A stretch of DNA of 64,000 nucleotides from Synergistaceae bacterium DZ-S4 (GTDB lineage: Bacteria > Synergistota > Synergistia > Synergistales > Synergistaceae), in assembly GCA_025943965.1 (NCBI GenBank), contig JAPCWD010000005.1, positions 1 through 64,000 on the forward strand, in the 5' to 3' direction. Shown here one piece after another: positions 6,672-15,024 of this stretch. The translations under genes were made by a program, and so were the position numbers. The notes under the pieces were generated by a model. The model was not told the DNA's origin and searched no databases. It was given only the letters and a program-made list of their open reading frames with translations. How positions within the stretch are numbered: position 1 is the first letter of the stretch; each line of letters starts with the position of its first letter.

Positions 6672-7028
6672 ATGAAAAAGTACGCATATATCCTTCTGAC
6701 CTCTCTGATCATTTTTCAGACAGCTGTTGCCGTTTTGTCCGGGCACAGCATCCGTTACAGCCTCGGCCCCAGGACCGCAACGATAATAATGAACAGCATC
6801 GAGACACCCGCGGTCGCTGTCGTCTCCGTCCTCAGGCAGACTCTTTCAAAACTTTACAGGTCCGTCAACAGCCTATCCAACACTGATCAGTCATTTTTTG
6901 CAGGCAGAAGCGATGTGTATGACCACTCTTCATTCCGTCCTTTGCCAAACGTCCTCGATAAAGACCACATCACTTCGGAGAGGGAACACCTCTTTCTTCC
7001 TGTTTTGGATCTCGTACTCCTGATTTAG
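6672..7028 (+). CDS. Hypothetical small protein with an N-terminal membrane/signal segment
   Basis: I do not recognise the family. From the ATG at 6672 the protein is 118 residues and begins MKKYAYILLTSLIIFQTAVA, a positively charged start followed by a hydrophobic stretch, consistent with a signal peptide or membrane anchor. The remainder is hydrophilic until a hydrophobic end (LFLPVLDLVLLI). No strong ribosome site is visible and the C-terminus has no conserved motif that I can name. It lies between the repeat region and the activase gene, 104 bp before the latter. It could be a real exported protein or a fortuitous frame. Confidence 0.4.
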   Translation: MKKYAYILLTSLIIFQTAVAVLSGHSIRYSLGPRTATIIMNSIETPAVAVVSVLRQTLSKLYRSVNSLSNTDQSFFAGRSDVYDHSSFRPLPNVLDKDHITSEREHLFLPVLDLVLLI

Positions 7029-7132
7029 TCCGACTTCTCCTTTTTCGTTTCCGAATTTCAGATAAGCGTTTAAAACCGGGCTGTCTGCGTACAGCCCATG
7101 TTCTGACAGGAAAGGTTAGGAGGAAGCAACAA

Positions 7133-10100
7133 ATGCCGCATCTTCACATGGGGCTGGATATCGGTTCAACAACGGCGAAAGCTGTACTGCTGGATGATAG
7201 GGACAGACTCGTTCACAGCAGGTACTGCAGGCATTTTTCCGATGTCCGCTCGGCAGTCTGTGATATTTTTAACGAAGTTAGGCAGTCTATAAAAAATTCA
7301 AGGATAACGCTTGCGATAGCCGGATCCGGAGGGATCGGGGTAGCAGAGGAGATGAAGCTCCCGTTCACGCAGGAGCTTATTGCATGTTCCGCATCGGTCA
7401 GCAGGTTCATCCCGGAGGCAAATGTATGCATTGAGCTTGGCGGTGAGGATGCCAAGCTTACATATTTCGATCCCAACGGCGCCGACCAGAGGATGAACGA
7501 GACTTGCGCCGGAGGGACCGGGGCCTTTCTTGATCACATGGCGATGCTCATGGGAACGGACCCGGCAGGGCTGAACGAGCTTGCGTCAAAACACAGGATG
7601 ATATATCCGATCGCGTCGCGTTGCGGGGTCTTCGCCAAGACCGACGTTCAGTCCCTGATGAAGGAGGGGGCCGAGAGGGCGGACATAGCGGCATCGATAT
7701 TCCAGGCCGTAGTGAACCAGACGATAAGCGGACTGGCCTGCGGGAGAAGGATCGTCGGAAATGTCGCATTTCTCGGAGGGCCGCTTTATTTCCTTCCGGA
7801 GCTGAGAAAGAGATTTTCCGAGACTCTCAGGCTTCTGCCCGGCCAGACGATATCGCCCGAAAACTCACACCTCTTTGTAGCCCTCGGTGCGGCGCTCCTT
7901 GGGAAGAAGAATGACGTGGTGAGCATATCAGAACTCGACAGAAGGTCGGCCGTCTACTCGCTTCCGCTCAGCATGGACGGCGTTCCGGGGCTGCCTCCTC
8001 TTTTCCGTGACGGGGAAGAGAGGAGGGAGTTTGGTGAAAGGCACAGAAGGTCGGGAACACCGCGAAAAGAGATAGCCTCGGCATCGGGGCCGGCCTATCT
8101 TGGCATAGATGTGGGGTCGACGACGACAAAGGCTGTTCTGACAGACGGAGACGGCAGGATCCTCTTCTCCGACTACAGGATGCAGGGCGGAAGCGAACCG
8201 CTGCGTACAGTCAGTGAGATGCTGAAGGAACTCTATTCACGGATGCCGGAAAGTCTCTTCATAAAGAGCAGCTGTGTGACAGGGTACGGGGAAAAGCTTA
8301 TCCAGACCGCTTTCGGGGTAGACATGGGAGAGATAGAAACTGTCGCCCATACCAGAGCCGCCGGAAAGATCGATCCCGATGTGGAATTCATCATCGACAT
8401 CGGCGGACAGGACATGAAGTGCCTGAAGACGGAAAAGGGGACGATAAGGCAGATATTCCTGAACGAAGCCTGCTCATCGGGCTGCGGCTCTTTCCTGCAG
8501 AACTTCGCTGAGTCCCTCGGGATGGATATGGATGAGTTCGTATCCTGTGCTGAGAGGTCCCGTTCGCCCGTAGATCTGGGTACGAGATGCACGGTATTCA
8601 TGAACTCCAAGGTGAGGCAGGCCCAGAAAGAGGGCTCGTCGATCGAGGACATTTCCGCCGGACTTGTATATTCCGTCGTCCGGAACGCGCTCTACAAGGT
8701 GCTGAAGATAAAGAGCGCGGATGAGATCGGGGATCATATCGTCGTTCAGGGCGGAACTTTTAAAAACGACGCGCTGCTCAGGGCGTTTGAGATAGTTACC
8801 GGCCACAGTGTGCTCAGGCCGGATATCCCGGAGTTCATGGGCGCTTACGGAGCGGCCCTGATATCAAAGGACCGCGAAGGCACCTGCAACAGCTCGATAA
8901 TCACAAGGGAGCAGCTCATGATGTTCGGATCTGAAACAGAGACGAAACGCTGTCAGGGGTGCGGCAACAGCTGCCTGCTGACAGTTACTTCCTTCAGCGG
9001 AGGACGGAGGCACGTTACAGGAAATATGTGCTCCAACGGAGAGACCGAGGGGACTGCGGCGCGGGAGCTTCCTCCGAACCTCTATGCCGCGAAGTACAAA
9101 AGGCTCTTTGAACACTATGTTCCCCTCAGTTCTGAAGACGCCCCTAGGGGAACCCTGGGGATCCCGAGGGTGCTGAACATCTACGAAGATTATCCTTTCT
9201 GGTTCACACTCTTCACCGAGCTGGGGTTCAGGGTGGAACTTTCCTCTCCGCGTCCTGACGAGAGCCTGGCTATTGACACTGTACCGTCGCAGACGCTATG
9301 CTTTCCTGCAAAACTGGCGCACCGCCACCTCCAGGAGCTGGTCGTCAGGGGAGTGAAACTCATCTTTTATCCCGGCGTACAGAAGGAAGCGAGAGAGTAC
9401 AGGGATGCCGACAACTGCTTCAACTGCCCCGTAGTGGCCGGGTATCCTGATGTGGCGGGGCTGAACGTGGACGGACTGAGCTCGGGAGATGTGCGTTACA
9501 TCCACTCTTTCTTTTCTGTCGATGCGCCTGATAAGATCGCGGGACAGGTGGCGAAGGAGTTCGCCCGGGACGGGGTAGTCCCTGTAGAGGCGGCAGAGGC
9601 TGTTAAAAAGGCATACGCGGCACAGGCTGAGTTCAAAAGTGATGTAGAAGAGATGGGAGACCGGGCGGTAAGGCATGTAAACGCTAAAGGAATAACGGGG
9701 ATAGTTCTCGCAGGCCATCCTTACCACCTTGATCCCGTCGTCAACCACGGCATCCCGGAATTGATAAACGGTCATAACGTAGCTGTGCTGACTGAGGATT
9801 CGGTCGCCGGAAGGTCAAGGGGCATGGAGACGGGCGCGGATCTGAAAGTGATCGACCAGTGGGTCTTCCACTCCCGCCTCTACAGGGCAGCCAGCGCTGT
9901 CGCCAGGGATCCTGAGCTCCGCAGGTTTGAGCTGGTCCAGCTCAATTCCTTCGGATGCGGACTGGATGCGATAAGCGCGGACCAGACTGCCGGGCTTCTG
10001 GAAAGGGAGGGGAGGATGCATACCCTTCTTAAGATAGACGAGAGCAAGAACAACGGTGCCGTAAGGATCAGGATACGATCTCTTCTCGCAGCTGTCCGGA

Positions 10101-11344
10101 CAAAGCAGATGCCTCAGGAAGCCCCGTGCGGTGCCGTAATCTCAGGATCAAGGAGGCGTACAGTTTCTGCCGGCAAAAGGACGATACTCTGTCCGCCGCT
10201 CTCGCAGTATCACTTCCAGTTTCTTGAGCCGATAATGAGGGCGGAGGGCCATGACTTCAGGGTACTGCCCGAAGGAGGCAGGGAGTCGGTCGAGCTGGGG
10301 CTCCGATATGTGAACAACGATGCCTGTTACCCGGCCATGATCGTTGTTGGACAGTTTCTCAACGCGCTGAAGAGCGGCCTGTACGATCCGAAAAATACGG
10401 ACTGCTTCTATGCCCAGACTGGAGGATCCTGCAGGGCCAGCAATTACGTGCCCCTTCTCAGGAAGGCCCTCGACGAGGCGGGGCTTAAAGAGGTCAGGGT
10501 CCTGACGGTCAACTCACAATGCAGGAACTCAGTCGCTTTCCGCCTCTCCCCAAGGGTGATGTACCGCTCTGCCAAAGCCATGGTCTACGGCGACCTTCTT
10601 ATGAGGCTGCTTCTGAGGACAAGGCCTTATGAACTGAACAGGGGCGACGCAGAGGCACTCTATGACAAATGGTCTTCAAAATACAGAAAGACGATAACGA
10701 GCGGACGCGGTCCGGATCATGCCTCGTTCATCAGGGATACTGCAGCGGATTTCAACGCGTTGCCCGTTTCCGGGACGGAAAAGCCGAGGGTCGGGATAGT
10801 TGGGGAGATACTGGTCAAGTATCACTCGGGAGCAAACGACAGGCTTGTGAACCTGATAGAGGCCAGCGGAGGAGAAGCAGTGCTTACCGATATCGCATCC
10901 TTCCTTCTCTACTGTCTCTTTGATCCGGTATTCAGGTACAGGGAGCTCTCCGGCAGCCTCCGCTCAGCCATAGCCGGACGGGGCGCCATAGCTGCACTCG
11001 AACTTCTGCGCAGGCCCGTCAGAAAGGCTCTTGAGGGGACGCGCTTCGGTACGCTGCATAACATTTATTCTCTCGCGGACAAAGCCTCCTCGGTAGTTTC
11101 CTGTGCCAACCAGGCAGGTGAGGGGTGGCTGCTTACGGCTGAAATGATCTCGCTGATAGAGGGCGGAGTGAAGAAGGTGATATGTGTCCAGCCCTTTGCA
11201 TGCCTTCCCAACCACATTACGGGGAAGGGAGTGATAAAGGAGCTGAGAAGACGCTATGCTGGGTCAAGCATACTCGCGCTCGACTATGATCCGGGCACGA
11301 GCTCCGTCAACCAGATGAACAGGATCCGGCTGCTTATGTCCTGA
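7133..11344 (+). CDS. Large 2-hydroxyacyl-CoA dehydratase activase-like ATPase (BcrAD/BadFG, DUF2229)
   Basis: This 1403-residue protein contains two ASKHA-fold ATPase domains of the HgdC/BadF type. The first starts at MGLDIGSTTAKAV (residues 4-16) and has the GGEDAKL and NETCAGGTGAFLD motifs. The second starts at YLGIDVGSTTTKAV (322-335) and has GGQDMKC and NEACSSGCGSFLQ. The Cys in each NExCxxGxG loop corresponds to the [4Fe-4S] ligand of archerases. A Cys cluster CQGCGNSC (607-614) leads into the DUF2229 region and a C-terminal part with further conserved Cys, related to dehydratase subunits. Archerases inject one electron at low potential into 2-hydroxyacyl-CoA dehydratases. No dehydratase subunit genes lie nearby, so the partner is unknown. 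AGGAGGAAG precedes the ATG. A 7-bp GGGCTGT/ACAGCCC hairpin lies in the leader (7078-7097). Confidence 0.88.
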   Translation: MPHLHMGLDIGSTTAKAVLLDDRDRLVHSRYCRHFSDVRSAVCDIFNEVRQSIKNSRITLAIAGSGGIGVAEEMKLPFTQELIACSASVSRFIPEANVCIELGGEDAKLTYFDPNGADQRMNETCAGGTGAFLDHMAMLMGTDPAGLNELASKHRMIYPIASRCGVFAKTDVQSLMKEGAERADIAASIFQAVVNQTISGLACGRRIVGNVAFLGGPLYFLPELRKRFSETLRLLPGQTISPENSHLFVALGAALLGKKNDVVSISELDRRSAVYSLPLSMDGVPGLPPLFRDGEERREFGERHRRSGTPRKEIASASGPAYLGIDVGSTTTKAVLTDGDGRILFSDYRMQGGSEPLRTVSEMLKELYSRMPESLFIKSSCVTGYGEKLIQTAFGVDMGEIETVAHTRAAGKIDPDVEFIIDIGGQDMKCLKTEKGTIRQIFLNEACSSGCGSFLQNFAESLGMDMDEFVSCAERSRSPVDLGTRCTVFMNSKVRQAQKEGSSIEDISAGLVYSVVRNALYKVLKIKSADEIGDHIVVQGGTFKNDALLRAFEIVTGHSVLRPDIPEFMGAYGAALISKDREGTCNSSIITREQLMMFGSETETKRCQGCGNSCLLTVTSFSGGRRHVTGNMCSNGETEGTAARELPPNLYAAKYKRLFEHYVPLSSEDAPRGTLGIPRVLNIYEDYPFWFTLFTELGFRVELSSPRPDESLAIDTVPSQTLCFPAKLAHRHLQELVVRGVKLIFYPGVQKEAREYRDADNCFNCPVVAGYPDVAGLNVDGLSSGDVRYIHSFFSVDAPDKIAGQVAKEFARDGVVPVEAAEAVKKAYAAQAEFKSDVEEMGDRAVRHVNAKGITGIVLAGHPYHLDPVVNHGIPELINGHNVAVLTEDSVAGRSRGMETGADLKVIDQWVFHSRLYRAASAVARDPELRRFELVQLNSFGCGLDAISADQTAGLLEREGRMHTLLKIDESKNNGAVRIRIRSLLAAVRTKQMPQEAPCGAVISGSRRRTVSAGKRTILCPPLSQYHFQFLEPIMRAEGHDFRVLPEGGRESVELGLRYVNNDACYPAMIVVGQFLNALKSGLYDPKNTDCFYAQTGGSCRASNYVPLLRKALDEAGLKEVRVLTVNSQCRNSVAFRLSPRVMYRSAKAMVYGDLLMRLLLRTRPYELNRGDAEALYDKWSSKYRKTITSGRGPDHASFIRDTAADFNALPVSGTEKPRVGIVGEILVKYHSGANDRLVNLIEASGGEAVLTDIASFLLYCLFDPVFRYRELSGSLRSAIAGRGAIAALELLRRPVRKALEGTRFGTLHNIYSLADKASSVVSCANQAGEGWLLTAEMISLIEGGVKKVICVQPFACLPNHITGKGVIKELRRRYAGSSILALDYDPGTSSVNQMNRIRLLMS

Positions 11345-11378
11345 AGACTTTGCTCCGAGGGGGCCTGCGAAGGGGTCC

Positions 11379-12212
11379 TTAACAGTAGACTGAGCTGTCC
11401 GTCCAGTTCCTCTCCAGTTCCTCGAGCCTTTTAAGCGCCTTAGGCCCCAGCTGCTCGGCGACCTGTATGAGCAGGGTGTTGATAAGACCGATCGGGATGA
11501 GGAGCGAGTCGATGTGGGCTATGTGGGCGCAGGGCGAGACGATGCACATGTCTGCTGCCTTCGCCAGCGGACTGAACGGCGAGTCGGTGATCGCGGCGGT
11601 AAAGAATTTTCTCTTTTTCGCGAGTGTTATGCATTCCACAGTCTGCCTTGTGTAACGCGGATAGCTGATCCCTATGACGATGCTGTTATGGGGGGCCGCA
11701 ACAAGGTGGTTGCCCATCGTGTCGGTCGTCGGAAGCTGGACGTTGGTGAAGAACCAGGAGAGGTAGTATTCCATATACACAGCAAGAGTTCTCGTGCTTC
11801 GGAGGCCGACTATGTAGATCGCATCCGAGGCACATATTTTTGCCGCAAGCTTTTTGATCGTTTCGTCGTCGACTGTGGAAAGCGATTCCTTCGCCTGTTC
11901 CAGGTCGCTGTTGATGACTCTCGCTATGAGCCCTCCTGTCTGTGGCTGCAGCTTGTGCGTCTGAAGGCGTCCGAGTGTGGAAAGCTGGTCCTTTGCCTCT
12001 TCCTGCAGGGACTTTATGAAATCCGGAAAACTTGAGAAGCCCAGGTTAGAGGCCATCCTTATAACCGAGGCTTCGCTGGATCCGGCGTTTTTGCCGAGCT
12101 GTAGCGCGGTCAGGAAGATCGATTCCAGTTTGTTCTTAAGCATGTACTCCGCAATTTTTCTCTGTGCAGGCGGAAGACTGCCCAGGTTGTTTTCAACGTT
12201 TCTCCAGCCCAT
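11379..12212 (-). CDS. RpiR/MurR-family transcriptional regulator (HTH-SIS)
   Basis: The protein has an N-terminal RpiR helix-turn-helix (NLGSLPPAQRKIAEYMLKNK, then SSEASVIRMASNLGFSSFPDF, about residues 8-70) and a C-terminal SIS domain (about 120-250, with DAIYIVGLRSTR and IVIGISYPRYTR) that binds phosphosugars or related effectors in this family. I prefer the start at 12212 (MGWRNVENN), because GGGAGTGG lies 6 bp upstream; the longer frame from 12233 lacks a ribosome site. It is divergent from the aminotransferase-TRAP-CoA-transferase operon across a 360-bp gap and most probably controls it. The SIS effector is unknown. Confidence 0.88.
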   Translation of the reverse strand: MGWRNVENNLGSLPPAQRKIAEYMLKNKLESIFLTALQLGKNAGSSEASVIRMASNLGFSSFPDFIKSLQEEAKDQLSTLGRLQTHKLQPQTGGLIARVINSDLEQAKESLSTVDDETIKKLAAKICASDAIYIVGLRSTRTLAVYMEYYLSWFFTNVQLPTTDTMGNHLVAAPHNSIVIGISYPRYTRQTVECITLAKKRKFFTAAITDSPFSPLAKAADMCIVSPCAHIAHIDSLLIPIGLINTLLIQVAEQLGPKALKRLEELERNWTDSSVYC

Positions 12213-12366
12213 TGTCGCCACTCCCAATATCATAAAATCAAATGCTGCCCATCATGATGATCCCCGAAATCAAAAGCACCATAACTTTATCACAAAAACA
12301 GCCGGTTCAGAAATACTTGCCATACAATTTCATGCAATTTAAGAAAAAAATAAAAACAATTAAGAG

Positions 12367-12414
12367 TTGACAAAAAAAATGATATAAGGTATAAAAAACT
12401 GAAGGAAATCCTTC
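12367..12414 (+). promoter_or_regulatory. Promoter and putative RpiR operator of the aminotransferase-TRAP operon
   Basis: TTGACA (12367-12372) and TATAAA (12390-12395) are spaced by 17 bp, a near-consensus sigma-70 promoter. At the expected start site is the inverted repeat GAAGGA-AA-TCCTTC (12401-12414), well placed for repression by the divergent RpiR-type protein. A related TTTCCTTC half-site occurs at about 12540. The rest of 12213-12572 is AT-rich leader with no gene; the operon leader would be about 170 nt. Confidence 0.6.
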
Positions 12415-12572
12415 ATATGCTTATGTGTTGTCACAGGTGAATACTGTAGTGATTAAAAGCTATTTCAAGCATATATTTTTTTAAATCAAAGCACCTCTTC
12501 ATTGAACCGTCTCACCTGTTAATAAGCATTATGATTTATTTCCTTCAATTATGACGGGAGGTAGAAAACAGG

Positions 12573-13907
12573 ATGTTACAGCACTCATTTCCCCGAAGTT
12601 TCAAAGCAAACTACATTGAAGCGGACCATGGAGAGGGTATCTATATATATGATACCGAGGGCAAAAAATATCTTGACGGCTGCTGCGGTGCCCTGATCTC
12701 AAACCTCGGGCACTGCAACAAAGACGTCATTGATGCAGTCAAGGCTCAGTATGAGAAGATCGAATTCGCGCACCCCTCACGCTGGAAATGCCGGATAGTG
12801 GAAGAAGCAGCATCTGCTGTTGCAGAAACAGCACCGGGTGACCTGGACCAGGTCTGGTTCGTCAGCGGCGGAAGCGAAGCGATAGAATCAGCTGTTAAGC
12901 TTGCCAGGCAGTACTTTGTCGAAAGAGACGGACCTGCCACGAGCAAACATCTGACGATCGGACGTTGGAATTCTTACCACGGGAGCACCATCGGCACTAT
13001 GGCGATAGCCGGATCCATGGCTCGCCGAAGAGTATTTTCACCGCTCTTCAGGGAATCACCCAAAATTGCTGCCTCTTATTGTTACCGCTGTGAGTTTGGA
13101 GCTGAATATCCCTCATGCGGTGTGATGTGTGCAAAACATCTTGAAAAAATGATAAAAATAATAGGTCCCCAGTATGTTTCGTCCTTCATCGCAGAGCCTC
13201 TTGTCGGGTCAACAGTCGGTGCGATAACGCCGCCTGATGAATACTGGCCGATGATAAGGGAGATCTGCAGCAGATATGACGTTATCCTGATCGCTGATGA
13301 AGTAATGACCGGATGCGGGCGGACAGGGAAAAACTTCGCGGTCGATCACTGGAATGTAGTGCCTGATATCATCGCTACTGCCAAGGGGCTTGCCGCGGGA
13401 TATGTGCCGACAGGCGGGATCATCGCAAGAAGCAGTATTGTTGAAGAGATCAAAAACGGCAGCGGCACATTCATGCATGGCCACACCTATAACGGAAATC
13501 CGATAAGCGCTGCCGCTGTATGCGCAGTTTTTAAGTACATGAAGGAGCACAGTCTGGTCGAAAACGCTGCAAAGATGGGGGAGATACTTGGAGCAGGAGT
13601 GAGAAAGATCGCAGCAGAAAACCCGATCGTGGGCGATGTCAGAGGCAAAGGGCTTATGTGGGGATTTGAACTGGTGAAGGACAAATCTACCAGGCAACCC
13701 TTTGAAAAAACAGGGGCAGCAAATGTCGCTACGAAGGAGTGCGTGGACAGGGGCCTGATCATTTATCCGGGTTCTGGTCAGGTGGACGGACTTCTGGGAG
13801 ACAATTTCCTTGTCGCGCCTCCTCTTATCATCAACGAGGAACAGGTGAACGAGCTGCTGGAAAAACTGGCTGCCGGACTGGATGCGGCGGCAAAGAAACT
13901 GCTGTAA
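12573..13907 (+). CDS. Class-III pyridoxal-phosphate aminotransferase
   Basis: The protein is 444 residues, the usual length for omega-amino-acid/beta-alanine:pyruvate-type aminotransferases. Visible features are the cofactor loop VSGGSEAIESAVKLAR (about 93-108), the YHGSTIGTM segment, LIADEVMTGCGRTG with the conserved Asp, and the Schiff-base Lys in ATAKGLAAGY (Lys271). It would transfer an amino group from a terminal or beta-amino donor to a 2-oxo acid. It is the first gene of an operon with a TAXI-TRAP transporter, a CoA-transferase and a thiolase, which points to catabolism of an imported amino compound to a 3-oxo acid. A close GGGAGGT precedes the ATG. The exact substrate cannot be read from the sequence. 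Confidence 0.88.
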   Translation: MLQHSFPRSFKANYIEADHGEGIYIYDTEGKKYLDGCCGALISNLGHCNKDVIDAVKAQYEKIEFAHPSRWKCRIVEEAASAVAETAPGDLDQVWFVSGGSEAIESAVKLARQYFVERDGPATSKHLTIGRWNSYHGSTIGTMAIAGSMARRRVFSPLFRESPKIAASYCYRCEFGAEYPSCGVMCAKHLEKMIKIIGPQYVSSFIAEPLVGSTVGAITPPDEYWPMIREICSRYDVILIADEVMTGCGRTGKNFAVDHWNVVPDIIATAKGLAAGYVPTGGIIARSSIVEEIKNGSGTFMHGHTYNGNPISAAAVCAVFKYMKEHSLVENAAKMGEILGAGVRKIAAENPIVGDVRGKGLMWGFELVKDKSTRQPFEKTGAANVATKECVDRGLIIYPGSGQVDGLLGDNFLVAPPLIINEEQVNELLEKLAAGLDAAAKKLL

Positions 13908-13984
13908 AGTTTTTTGCCCTGCCGTTTACGGCAGGTATCCATAGCAACGCGAAATAATACATCATTTAAGGAGGTATGTTTTTT

Positions 13985-14938
13985 ATGAAGAAGAGGAACA
14001 TTATCGCGCTTGGTATCATCGCAGTTATGCTTTTTGCAGGTATCGCCTCCGCTACGACGTTTATCACCATCGGTTCAGGCGGAGTCGGGGGAACATATTA
14101 CCCGCTCGGCGGAGTAATGGCTGAACTTCTGACGAAGGGCGGACTGAACATCAAGGCTACATCCCGCTCGACTGCGGCTTCAAAGGAAAACTGCCGTCTT
14201 GTTGCCTCAAACAAGGCACAGATAGGGATGACGATGGGATCGACCCTCTATCAGGCTTACACAGGGACCGAGGCTTTTCAGCAGGACGGAAAACTCCCGC
14301 TCCTGACCCTCATGAACATGTATGCCGCCCCGCAGCACCTTGTGACTACGACCAAGACAGGCATCAAGACCTTTGCTGACCTTAAGGGCAAGAAGATATC
14401 CCTGGGGGCTCCCGGCGGCGGAGACCAGCTTCTCTCCCTGATGATACTCGAGGCAGCCGGATGGGATCCCGACAAGGACATCAACAAGCAGCAGCTGACA
14501 CAGCCCGAAGCGGTAACTGCGCTCAAGGACGGCAACATCGATGCCGCTTTCTTCAACTTCGCGGCGCCCGGTTCGGCGATCATGGAGATAGCGGCCGTAC
14601 GTGACGTGGTTTTGATACCGCTTCCGGACGACGTTATCGACAAGGTCACCAAGAAGAACCAGTTCCTTCTGAAGTACACGATCGAAAAGGGGATCTACGC
14701 AAAACAGGATCAGCCCTGCAAGACTGTGGCTGACGCCAACTTCCTCGTAGTAAACGGCAAAATGACAGAAAAGGTAGCATACGACTGCCTTAAGACTTTC
14801 ATTGACAAAAAAGACGAACTTATGAAAGTCACTCCGCACGCGGCCAACTTTGTCCCCCAGAAGGCATCAGTGGGGATCATCCCGTTCCACCCGGGAGCTG
14901 CCAAGTATTTCAAGGAACAGGGAATAACAGTTAAGTAG
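13985..14938 (+). CDS. TAXI-family TRAP transporter solute-binding protein
   Basis: The precursor is 317 residues. It starts MKKRNIIALGIIAVMLFAGI with a signal-peptide cleavage site likely after IASA. The mature part begins TFITIGSGGVGGTYYPLGGV, the signature of TAXI binding proteins, and continues with GDQLLSLMILEAAGWD and an Asp/Ala-rich middle. It captures a carboxylated substrate in the periplasm for the fused permease encoded next. AAGGAGGT lies 9 bp before the ATG at 13985; an in-frame ATG at 13976 is too close to that site to be used. A 7-bp hairpin (CCTGCCG/CGGCAGG, 13918-13935) lies between it and the aminotransferase gene. Confidence 0.93.
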   Translation: MKKRNIIALGIIAVMLFAGIASATTFITIGSGGVGGTYYPLGGVMAELLTKGGLNIKATSRSTAASKENCRLVASNKAQIGMTMGSTLYQAYTGTEAFQQDGKLPLLTLMNMYAAPQHLVTTTKTGIKTFADLKGKKISLGAPGGGDQLLSLMILEAAGWDPDKDINKQQLTQPEAVTALKDGNIDAAFFNFAAPGSAIMEIAAVRDVVLIPLPDDVIDKVTKKNQFLLKYTIEKGIYAKQDQPCKTVADANFLVVNGKMTEKVAYDCLKTFIDKKDELMKVTPHAANFVPQKASVGIIPFHPGAAKYFKEQGITVK

Positions 14939-14962
14939 GTTGCCCCGACACATAGTTGGATC

Positions 14963-14990
14963 TCAACGGGGGGCATTTGCTCCCCGTTGA
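14963..14990 (+). promoter_or_regulatory. Intercistronic stem-loop between TRAP binding protein and permease genes
   Basis: TCAACGGGG pairs with CCCCGTTGA (14963-14971 with 14982-14990), extended inward by G-U, G-C and C-G pairs around an ATTT loop, giving a 12-bp stem. There is no following T-tract. Such hairpins after binding-protein genes often stabilise the upstream message, so that the binding protein exceeds the permease; that role here is inference. Confidence 0.6.
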
Positions 14991-15024
14991 TGTTAGAAGC
15001 CTGACATTATGGGAGGTTTGTAAT

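Noticed and set aside
6524..6712. Minus-strand 62-residue frame through hairpin string B (SSCGEFAT-type words)
   Set aside because: The repeated GEFA-like words result from the constant linker; no start signal or homology is visible.
11514..12035. 173-residue plus-strand frame opposite the RpiR gene
   Set aside because: A shadow of the well-supported minus-strand regulator; no motif of its own.
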